The position numbers and the translations under genes were made by a program. Source: Excoecaria cochinchinensis (Eukaryota; Streptophyta; Magnoliopsida; Malpighiales; Euphorbiaceae). From it: a stretch of 64,000 nucleotides of DNA. The notes beneath the pieces are model-generated. The model had not been told where the DNA came from. It ran no database searches and worked only from the letters and a program-made list of their open reading frames with translations. The stretch is from assembly GCA_947683425.1 (NCBI GenBank), contig CANTUQ010000119.1:2851001-2915000 (forward strand), read 5' to 3'. Below, in pieces: positions 23,001 to 35,000 of the stretch. Every line of letters starts with the position of its first letter. Positions within the stretch are counted from its first letter, which is position 1.

Positions 23001-26000
23001 TTAGAAATTTGTTAGGACTAGATTCATGGTATATCAGCCAATTTGAAATTGCCGTATTTATGTAAGAAATATATTTCCATTAGGTGGTTCCCATAGTTCT
23101 TAAATTCGATGTGATGAATTTATTTGCAATTCTTATCAAGATTTTATTTAGTGACTCTTTGGTTGTTAGTATAGTTTGCAATGTGATAAATCTATGGATT
23201 TAAATTTGACATAAATTGATTTATAATGAATCCAGTATCATATGTCATATAGCAGTTGCTCATAAGTTATAGTTAAAAAATTATTTAAAAAATGGCAACT
23301 AAAAAGTAAGTGTGTGCGCGCGCGCGCGTGTATCTCAAAGACGACTCCGCTTCCTCTTCCTTTTCCTCTTCTTCTGCTGCTGTTGCAACTGCTATCGCCA
23401 CCACCGTCGCCTTAACATCTGCCACACTAACTACCAAAGTTCCCAATTCGGATGATGACGACTCGGCTTGACTCGTTGCCATTAATTCGCTCCACTGCGC
23501 GATTCTTTTCCCTCTTAACTCTCTCTTTATTGATGGAAGAGATTTTTTTTCCTTCCTTTGTGTTTTTTTTATTTGTTGGATGTATGAATTTTGTGGAATG
23601 CACCGGGGAAAAATTCTTCTAAAATTTTCTTAGTTTTGTTAGTTTGTTGTTGAAATGTTGCATTTTAAGGGATGATATTCTGTAGGAACTGCCATTGATT
23701 TCCATTGATTTGCACACACATGTAGAGAGAGGGGGAGGGGGAGAGAGACCAGGTAAGCCTTTAATTTTTTTTTAATCGGACTAGAAAAGAGTGTGACACG
23801 TGGATACTGATATGTCGACACGTGTTTGGTTACCATTAATCCCGTTTGCCGGCTGGACTTTTTGTTTAACGTGAGGGTATTTTCTAATCATTAAACTGAG
23901 TTAAGAGGTAAAAACCGATCAAAAAAAGTTTTGAGGGCATTTTTACTCCATTTCCAATAGTTTGAGAGTAAAAAACCTCCTTATCCCATTAATATATGAA
24001 AGATTTGTTTATATTTTAATTTATAATTTAATTAATGAAGAATTTCTTAATCTGAAATCTTATTTTTTCATTTAGGAATACAGGTATTTATACAGATTTT
24101 AAACTACAAATAGTCAAAAAATTTTGCTACCTAACTTTGCTAAAATAGGAAAAATCTTCTTCTACAAATCTGCCTACAAATCTGCTCCTAAAATTACGTT
24201 AACAACTATCAGCAACTAGTATCAATATTCAACACTCCCCCTCAAGTTGGTGCAAAGATATCACACATGCCCAACTTGCAGACTAAGGTATGAAAAGTCC
24301 TATTGTTGAGTCCTTTTGTAAATAAATCAGCTAATTGTTTTTCGGATGACACATGAAACAAACACAAAGCACCATTTGTAAGTTTTTCTTTTATGAAGTG
24401 CGGATCAATTGCAATGTGTTTTGTTCGGTCATGCTGAACTGGATTATAAGCTATACTGATGGCGGCTTTGTTGTCACAGTATAAAGATAATTTTCTTCCC
24501 TCAGATAATCTCAATTCTTCTAGTTGCTTTCTCAGCCAGAGAAGTTCACAAACACCTTAAGCCATAGCCATGTATTCTGCTTCAGCACTCAATCTTGCAA
24601 CTACACTTTGTTTCTTACTTTTTCAAGTAACTAAGTTTCCTCCTACAAGAGTACAATAGCCTGAAGTGGATCTTCTGTCATCTAAAGATGCAGCCCAATC
24701 TGCATCTGTAGAGGCTTCTATTTGGAGGTGACCATGTTTGGAGAAAAAAAGACCTTTTCCTGTGGCAGACTTCAAATACCGCAAAATACGGAAGACAGCT
24801 TGCATGTGGGAGTCTTGTGGATCATGCATGAATTTACTCACCAAGCTCATCGAGTAGGTTATGTCCGGCCTAGTGTGTGAGAGATAAATGAGTCTCCCAA
24901 CCAACTTTTGATCTCTTTTTATCAACTGGCCTTCCAACTTCTGCTTGTAGCTTGTGGTTGCTCTTAGTAGGCGATTCTGTTGGTTTGCAACCTGTCATAT
25001 CAGTTTCTTTTAAGAGATCTAGGATATATTTTCTCTGAGAAATGAAGATTCATTTTGTTGATCTAGCAACTTCAATTTCCAAGAAATATTGTAACTTTCC
25101 AAGATCCTTGATCTCAAACTCCTGAGCCAGGAGTTTCTTCAATCGAACCATTTCTTCTTTATCATCCCCTGTCATCACTATATCATCAACATAAACAATG
25201 AAAAGAATGATCTTACCCTTGGAGTGTCTCATAAAGAGGGTATGATCAGCATTGCTCTGTTGATAACCAAAAGGGATCATAGTTTTGCTGAATCTGTCAA
25301 ACCAAGCTCTCAGAGATTGCTTCAACCCAATAAGGCTTTCTTCAGTCTGCACACCTTTCCTTTGTTTCTCTCATCATTAAAACCAGGAGGTATCTCCATA
25401 TAAACTTCTTCTTCTAGGTCTCCATGGAGGCATGCATTCTTCGCATCAAATTGTTGCAGATCCCAATCCAAATTAGCTGTACAAGATAACAAGATTCTGA
25501 TTGTATTCATGTTAGCAACAGGTGCAAATGTCTCCCGATAATCAACTCCGTAAGTCTGAGTGAATCCCTTTGCCACTAGTCTGGTTTTAAATCTTTCAAC
25601 TGAACCGTCATCTTTATGTTTTATTGTGAACACCCACTTACAACCAACTAGCTTCTTATCTGGAGAGTCAACAAGTTCCCAGGTTTCATTTTTTTGAGAG
25701 ACCCTTCATTTCTTCTACCATAGGTTCTCTCCATTTTGGATCCGTGATAGCTTCTCTCCAATCTTGTGGAATAGACATAGAGGAAAGAGACAAGGCAAAA
25801 GCTCTATAGGAGGGAGACAGATGATCATAAGAGACAAAGTTAGAACTGGAATGTTTTGTACAAGACCTGACTCATTTTCTTTGAGTAATGGGCAAATTTA
25901 AATCAAGATCAGAAGACAACTCACCCGAGGATTCTGGCAGTGCATATGCATGATAGCTTTTTCAGGCCTGTTCTTCTTCGAGTATCTCAACAAATTAGGT

Positions 26001-29000
26001 CTATCTAAACGACCAACAACATTCTGTTCCCCCTGAATATCAACAATATTATCCTCATGAACATCAACAATATTATCTTCCTGAACAAGATCATGAGTTA
26101 CCACAGGTTCATTTATCACTACTTCTTTACTATTCTCCCTTTGAAGAGGTGATTAAGTAAATGCCAAAATAAGATTCAGATTCCCTAAAGGTAACATCCA
26201 TACTGACATAAAATTTCTTAGACGGAGGGTGATAACACTTATATCCCTTTTGAGTTGGCGAATACCCAATAAACACACATTTTAGTGCTCTCAGATCTAA
26301 TTTCCCAATATTCCTAGTATGGACAAAGCAAACACACCCAAAAATTTTTGGTGGAACAGTATAGTGAGTTTTCAGTTAAAACTTCTAAACGAGTCCTAAA
26401 GTTGAGAGTTTTGAGAGGCATTCGATTAATAAAATAGGCAGCTACTAGTATCGCATCCCTCCAATATGGCTTTGGAGCATTCATAGTAAACATAAAAGAT
26501 CTAGCAATTTCCAACAAATGCCTATTTTTTCTTTCAGCTATTCCATTTTGAGCACGAGTATAAGGACAACTAGTTTGATGAATGATCTGTGGAGACTCCA
26601 AATAATTTTCAAATCTACTATCCATGTATTTTGTCCCATTATCAGTTCTTAAAACCTTTATTTTAGCATCAAACTGAGTGTGAACAATTTTATAAAAAGA
26701 TTGAAAACAGGAGAAAACTTCACTTTTTGTTTTAATCAAATACACCCAAGTCATTCTGGTGCAACAATCAATAAATGTAACAAACCATCGATTTCCAGAT
26801 AAAGAGGGTGTTTGTGTAAGTCTCCAAACATCAGAATGAACAAGCATAAACGGAACAGTGGTTTTATTATCACTTAAAGGATAAGAGTTTTTTATATGTT
26901 TAACATACTTACAAGCATCATAAGATAATGACTCAAACCGAGTTTTAGAAAATAAATTAGAATATAGTTTTGCTAAAACAAAAAAAGATGGATGTCCTAA
27001 TCTCTTATGCTATTATATTATTTTCTGATTGACATCCTTATGCCCTCCAAACAAAGCTAAGCCTTGACAGTTGTCTATCATGTATAAGCCATCATGCTCT
27101 CTACCACTACCAATCCTCTTCCCTGTTTGAAAGTCCTGAAAGATACAATAATTAGGAAAGAACTGAACTTTACAGTTTAGAGATTTAGTGATAGCACTGA
27201 CAGATAAAAGATTGATAGGAAATTGAGGAACATGAAAAACAGAAAACAACTTAATATTTGGAGTACAAATAATGGAATCTGTCCTAGAAATAGAAGTAAA
27301 TGAACCATCAGCTACCCTAACATTATCCCTTTTTAGACATGGAGAGTAGTTAAGAAAGTCTTTAGAAGTGTCTGTCATGTCTATTCGCACCAGAATCAAT
27401 AATCCAAGAGTTAAGATGAGCAAGTGTGTTACCTGTTTGGACAGAGTTTGATGTAGTACTGGATGAAAGATTGAGTTGTGACATAAAATGTCTGAAATGT
27501 TGAACTTCTTCAGATGAGAGGCATTCAACTGGGGTTTTCTCTTTAGATGATTCAGTTGCTTCTAACATATTTGCTTGAGCCCTAGTTGGATTGGCTCGTT
27601 TTCCCCCACGACCCTAGTAGGTCTCCCCGTGCAACTTCAAGCAAGTTTCTTTTGTATGCCTTGGTTTCCCACAGTATTCACAGTGCACACGATCTTGATT
27701 AGAAGAGACACCTTTCGACTGCTCTTGAGTAAAATGGACAGTTAAACACGACTTTTCAGCTGGTGCAGTATGTAATATGGCACCTCTTCTGGTCTCTTCT
27801 TGCTAGATATAAGAGCGTGTCTCTTCAAGAGATGGAAAGAGAGATCTACCAATGACTTGAACTCTTAATTGGTCAAATTCAGAATTCAAACCAGCCAAAA
27901 AATCATACACTCGCTCTTTTTCAATCATATTTTGGATTAATATAGCATCTTCAGCACACTTAGCTTGAAAATTCTGATAATAATTCAATTCTTGCCATAA
28001 ATTGCTTAATTCAGAAAAATAATCTGAAACAGTAAGCTCACCTTGTTTCGTGTCATGAATCTTTTTCCTAAGCTCAAATATTCGAGCATCATTTCCTATA
28101 CGAGAATATGCACTTTTTGCAGCCTTTCATATATTCTCTACAGTGTTAAGCAGTAAATATTGTCTAAAAATTTTAGGGTGCATAGAATTTAGAAGCCAAG
28201 ATATAACCAATGAGTTATCAGAGTTCCATTGACTAAAAGTGGGGTTAGTAACAGGTGGTGGTTTTTTTTTATCTCCAGTAATATACCCTTGCAATCTTCT
28301 TGTCTTAATAGATAATAGGCATGATTTAGACCAGGTTAAATAGGTATTACTTCCATCTAATTTAATTGGGCTAATTTGACCATCATTAGCCGTATAAAAT
28401 TTCTTTACTTGTTTAGTTTCAAATTCTGACATAATGGGAGATTAAAAAAAAAAGACAATGAGCAGAGAACAATGCAGTTACAGAACCTGATTTCGAAAAA
28501 TCCAAAATACCAATACTTCAAAATTAGCCGAAGATTGGTTGTACAGAGTTGGAAGAGTCTTAGAGCAGCATTCTGGTGACAGCAAAGGATGGATGGATGA
28601 AGAGCAAGAGAGGAAGAGAACACGTAACCCCAAAGAAACCCTAATGGCTACTTCAGAACTGACCGGTGAGGTGCTGGTTGGAATCGCAGGACGCCGGCGA
28701 CCAGGGTAGACAAGATCCGGTGACAGACGATGGCTGGAGGTAGCAACACACGCTACATGCGTCGGCGCGTGAAGGTTGGTACCGAAATGATCTGACGGCG
28801 CGTGGGTCGGACGGCACCGAGATTTGGTGCACTGACTGAACTCGGCCTGGGCTTCTTTCCGGTGAGGGCGGTGTTGCCGAAAGAGGGATAAGACAGTGTC
28901 CCCTTTTACAGCTACCAAGAAATGCAAAAAAAACAGAAATGCTTCAGCGGCGCGTGTACCCACGCGTGTGGTCGGAAGGCGTCAGAAATCACCTGAGCTT

Positions 29001-32000
29001 CCCTCCGGTGGGGTAGTGTCGTTTAGAGAGGGAGATAACTCGACCTCTTGAATTTTGTCGAAAAATCCAGTATACTGGAACTTTGAAGGAAAAACTTACT
29101 GCAAGGGAGATAACTCAACCTTAATGGCAGTATGACTCTGATACCATGAAAAATTTCTTAAACTGAAATCTTATTTTTACATTTAGGAATACAGGTATTT
29201 ATACAGATTTTAAGATACAAATAGTCAAAAAATTTTGTCGCCCAACTTTGCTAAAATAGGAAAAATCTTTTTCTACAAATCTGCTCCTAAAATTACGTTA
29301 ACAGCTATCAGCAACTAATATCAATATTCAACAATTAAATAGTTCACTGTTTCGACGGTTTTATTATAGTTGTTCAATTTGATTTAAATTTTATTGCAGT
29401 TAAAATTATGATTTTGACGTGCTATTATTTGATTATAATAGGAGAATCATATGATTTGGTTAAGATATGATTTATTTGATTTTTAAAATAATTTCATTCT
29501 TTATTTTTTTTTTAATTAATGTATACCAAAATAATTACCTATAATTGATATTAGTAATAAAATAACTCTTTGCATTTTAATTACATATAATTAAGGGATG
29601 AACCAAATTTGTTTGAACATTTCAATTAATTGATAATGTTCTGTAGCCATTTGAACACATGTCAACCTTTGTCTATGTTATGGGTCAACAAACAACAGTA
29701 TGGTTAATGTTAACAGTATGTTACGGTAGTGGCATAAATATCTCAATTTTAAAATATGATGGGCAAAATTATACTATATAAAAACATTAGGGGCAAATTT
29801 GCTCTTTTTGGTAAATATTAGGGGCAAAAATGCACTTTTGGCCAAATTACATGTGAAATGCGCGTGTCCCATGTGTAATATAATGTGTCCAATGATTGAT
29901 TGACATGTGTCATTCTTTGTCCAAGTTAGTAGTCAACAGATGGTGAGATGGCCAACGTTAATCGGATGTAACGGTGTGTCGGCGGAATAAGGTGGAGAAC
30001 TTGTCTTGCAGGGTTGGTCCAACCACTTCAGCTCCTGCAATACATTTAGTTTGATATTTCTATGGATTTTATTGATAGGCTGCCGAAATCTTGGGGGAAC
30101 ACTATTTTATTTGTGGTAGCGGACCATTCCTTGAAATATGCCCATTTTATTCTAATGGCTCATCCCTATACTGCTATTCATGTAGCATAGGTATTCTTTG
30201 AGCAAATTGTGCGGGTACATGGGTTGCCTGAATTACTTGTGAAAGAGATGTGTTCACTAGTACCTTTGTGAAGGTGCTCTTTTACTTACATGGCATGAAG
30301 CGTCAGTTCTCCACAACTTACCACCTTCAAATAGCTCGTCAAACTGGGGTAGTTAACCATACCATTAAAATGTACTTTCATTCCTTTATGGGTTAATTTC
30401 TGAAGAAGTGGGTCAAATGGGTCCTGTGGTAGAATACTGCTATAATACCTCTTTCCACTTAGCTCTCCAAACTACACCTTTTAAGGTTGTCTATGGGCGA
30501 GACCCCCCTCGGTTGCTATCTTATGTGGTTGGTTCTTCAAAAGTAGATGCAGAAGACATATCCTTGGCTGACCATGACCTGGTTTTACAAGATATCCACA
30601 ACAGGTTACAAGTGGCATAAGATGGAATGAAGGAATATTATGACAAAGTTCACCATGATGTCGAGTTCACTCCTGGCAGTCTTGTTTGGCTTCGTTTGCA
30701 CCCCCACTGCCATCGCAGTATGTCTCTCGCTGTTTGCCACAATGTTTCCGCTTGTCGTGCTTACAAATTTTAGTCTTTAGAAATTCCATCTGTTTTGCTA
30801 TTTCATAGTGGGTGATGTAATTCACCCCTAATTTTTCTTTACCCTTCCCTTTACACGTAAATATTCTTGACACTATTGATATACATATATACATGCATAT
30901 ATATTCTAAAGACTCCATGAATAATGAGCCTCACAAGTTGTCATTGTGTTACATAAACATGTTCATTTGACATAGATACTCTCACAAACTAACACATTCG
31001 GGATATATGTGTATGTTTGCACTCTTCTACAATAATTTAATTCTCTTACATGTTATTTTTGCTTTAAATTACACACCTTCTGACCTCCCAATATACCACT
31101 GCCCCTGCTTGTTCTCACTTTGCTACTCACTATTATACTCACTCAATTAAATTTGTTCTTACTTCTTACTTCTTTTTTCAACTCCTATAGATGGTGGAGA
31201 ATTGTATGCTTGGGGCTTCAACGAAAATGGTTGCCTTGGAATTGGGTATATGCTTAAGGCTTCTGCTTTGGCATAACATCTTTATTTTCTGGTGCTTTTA
31301 TTTATTTATTTATTTATGTTAATAGTTCTACCAATGACTTCCGTTTACCAGAAAGAGTTCAGGGTCCCTTTTTGAGAACTTCCGTCGAAAAGGTTTGTAA
31401 ATTATATTATTATAATCTGTCTTATATCTTATACAAATGCCTATTCAAATGTGATTTAAAACTGACTTGAAGGGCCAATAAAGCTGCTTTGGTTAATTCT
31501 ATTTTTGTTGGGATAAATCATGCAAATCCCATAATCTGCTAACGTTGACTTGAATCCTTGCTTTGTCAAAGTGGATTAAATAACAATCAATAATTGTTCT
31601 GTATTTTAATCCTTCCATTAAAATGTCAAATGATTTAGTCTTCGAGTTCTTACTCCTGATAACTGTGAGAAAACGCACAAATGAATTGAATTTTCTGTAT
31701 TCAATTAATTAAAACCTTAAATTACATTACATATTTATACAATACTTAATTCCTTAATTAGCTCCTTAATTTGCTCTACCTACTACTAACTTTACAGCTA
31801 CCTACTACCTACTTACTAACACTCCCCCTCAAGCTGGAGCATAGATGTTAATCATGCCCAGCTTGTTACACAGATATTTCACCCGAGTCCCATTCAAAGT
31901 TTTTGTGAATAAATCACCTAATTGCTCTCTTGTTTTTACGTAACCAGTAGAAATAAGATTTTCTTCAATTTTTTCACGAATAAAGTGACAATCAACCTTG

Positions 32001-35000
32001 ATATGCTTGGTTCTTTCATGATATACTGGATTCGAGGCAATATGAATAGCAGCTTGATTATCACACCATAGTTTTGCAGGTGACAAATACTTCGATCCAA
32101 TTTCAGCCAATAGATGTTGGATCCACACTATTTCACATGTGGATTGTGCCATGGCTCTATACTCGGATTCTGCACTGGACTGAGATACAACCCCCTGCTT
32201 TTTGCTTTTCCATGATACCAAGTTTCCACCAACAAAGACACAATAGCCAGTAGTAGACCTTCTATCAATTTTAGATCCAGTCCAATCAGCATCTACAAAA
32301 CATTCAATGTGAGTGTGCCCATGATCGCTATACAATATGCCACGTCCTGGAGCTCCTTTCAAGTAGCGCAATATTTGTTCTATAGCTGCCTAATGTTTGA
32401 CTGTAGGAGCAGACATAAACTGACTAACAATACTGACTGTAAAAGAAATATCTGGACGAGTCACTGTGAGGTAGTTTAGTTTTCCAACTAACCTCCTGTA
32501 CATCTCTGGATCATCAAAAAGGTCCCCATCATCTTTTGTAAGACGTGCATTAGCATCCATCGGCATGCTGTATGGCTTGGTTCCTATCTTTCCAGTTTCC
32601 TTAAGTAGATCCAGAACATACTTCCTTTGAGATAAGAAAATTCCTTTCTTACTTCTCATCACTTCTATTCCCAAAAAATATTTCAGTTCGCCCAAGTCTT
32701 TTGTATAAAACTTCGCATGTAGAAATGACTTAAGTGATGCAATACCTGTATTGTCGTCTCCAGTAATAATAATATCATCAACATAAACAATAAAAAGGAT
32801 GATACCTGTTGATGATTGTCTGTAGAAGACTGAGTGATCACACTTGCTTTTATTCAGTCCAAATTCTTGAACTGTCATACTAAACTTGCCAAACCAAGCA
32901 CGGGGACTTTGCTTCAAACCATATAAAGATTTCTTCAAAAGACACACTTTCCCATACTCCCCCTGAGCAACAAACCCAGGTGGTTGCTCCATATACACTT
33001 CTTCCTGAAGGTCTCCATGAAGAAAAGCATTCTTAATGTCCAACTGATATAAGGGCCAGTGCTGCGAAGCAGCTATAGAGATAAACATTCTAACAGAAGT
33101 AAATTTAGCCACTGGAGAGAAGGTTTCTGAATAATCCACCCCATATGTTTGAGCATACCCTTTTGCAACAAGCCTGGTTTTAAGTCTAGCTACAGAACCA
33201 TTTGGATTAACTTTAACGGCAAAAACCCATTTACATCCCACAACCTTCTTCCCTTTAGGCAGATCGACCAAATCCCAAGTGTGATTTCCATCCAGAGCAT
33301 TTAGTTCCTCTATCATTGCATTACGCCAACCGGGGTGAGACAATGCTTCTTTAACAGTTCGAGGAATAGAGATTGAGTCAAAAGAAGCAATAAAAGAACA
33401 TGTAGATTGAGATAAATTATTATAGGAGACAAAGTTGCTAATAGGATAAGCACACTGGCGTTTGCCTTTCCGTAAGGCAATGGGAATATCAAGATCACTT
33501 AAGACTGGATCTGTTGATGAATCCGATTCAGGCATTGTACTGAAGGTTCCATGTTTCCGAGAATAGACCTGTACAATAGGTGGCTTTGCTGGAGCCAGAT
33601 CGGAGGCAGGTGGAGCTGAATCATCTGAAATAGGAACAAGATCACTTGGAGTAGGGGGAACAGAATCACTTGGCATAATAGAAACGGGATCATTTGATGG
33701 CCGTGTAGTAACATTGTAGACTAACCAATGATCATCCTCCCCCTGGCTTGTAGAATCAGAAGCTGGGAAGAATGGTTTATGTTCCCAGAAAGTAACATCA
33801 ATAGACACAAGATACCTGTTAAGTTCTGGGCAATAGCATCTGTACCCCTTTTGCAAACGAGAATACCCCAAGAAGACGCACTTCAGTGACTTTGGATCCA
33901 ATTTAGTGATATGAGGCCGTACATCACGAACAAAACAAGTGCTCCCAAATATTCGTGATTCTATAGGAAACAACGGTTTAGATGGAAAAAGAACAGAGTA
34001 GGGAGTCTCACCAGCAAGCACTGACGAGGGCATGCGATTAATCAGGAAACAAGCAGTAGACACCGCATCGGCCCAAAATTGTTTAGGAACTTTCGTCTGA
34101 AATAAAAGGGCCCGTGCTGTCTCCAGCAAATGTCTATTTTTCCTTTCAGCGACTCCATTTTGGGACGGTGTGTCTATACATGATGATTGATGAAGTATAC
34201 CATTCTGAGTCATGTATGTCTGAAAAGTATCTGAAAAATATTCTTTTGCATTATCACTTCTCAAAATGCGAACAGAAGCATTAAATTGAGTTTTGACTTC
34301 AGCACAAAAAGCACAAAAATGAGTGAATAGTTCAGACTGACTTTTCATAAAATATGTCCGAGTCAGACGGGAGTAATCATCCACAAATGTTACAAAATAC
34401 CTGAACCCAGGTTTGGCTGTCACAAAACACGGTCCCCAAACATCTGAATGAACCAATTCAAATGCAGAATCGGCTCGTTTATTAATCCGAGGACTCAAAG
34501 AGCCACGGTGGTGCTTGGCATACTGACATGACTCACAATCAAGAGAAGAAATATCAGAAAATTGAGGACAAAGTTTCTTCAGAGTTGACAAAGAAGGATG
34601 TCCCAACCGACAGTGTGCTTCAAAATGAGACAAAACACTGGAACAAGCAACTGGCCTTGGTATCTTTCTATCAAGAATATAAAGACCTCCTGAGACGTAA
34701 CCTTCACCAATGATCTGTTTTGTTACAAGATCTTGAAAGACACAGTGATCAGGGAAGAAGGAAATACAACAATTAAGATCACGTGTAAGTTTACTTACAG
34801 AAACCAAGTTAAAAGCAAGCTTCGGTATATGTAGAACTGAATCCATAGAAATTGACTAAGTTAGGTTAACCGTACCAAAACCGTTTACATGAGAGAGTGA
34901 TCCATCTGCCATTGTAACTGTAGAAGAAGATGCATGAGACTGACAAGTAGAAAATACATTTTGATTGCCTGTCATATGATTTGTAGCACCAGAATCAATG

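Larger units (their letters stand above)
24036..29333 (-). mobile_element. E4: Ty1/copia retrotransposon, TSD ATTAA
   Basis: LTRs 24036-24234 and 29147-29333; TSD ATTAA at 24031-24035 and 29334-29338; PPT complement CTCCCCCTCAAG at 24235; PBS complement GACTCTGATACCA before 29147. Full domain order gag, protease, integrase, RT, RNase H with several frameshifts. Its leader, gag and pol are close relatives of E6. Confidence 0.9.

Noticed and set aside
28478..28963. 161-codon minus-strand open frame in the E4 leader
   Set aside because: It lies in a GC-rich untranslated leader upstream of the gag ATG, has no family signature, and is not conserved in the closely related E6 leader.
33313..33714. 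Open frames overlapping E5 pol in another frame on the same strand
   Set aside because: Shadows of the 818-codon integrase/RT frame, which carries all the conserved motifs.
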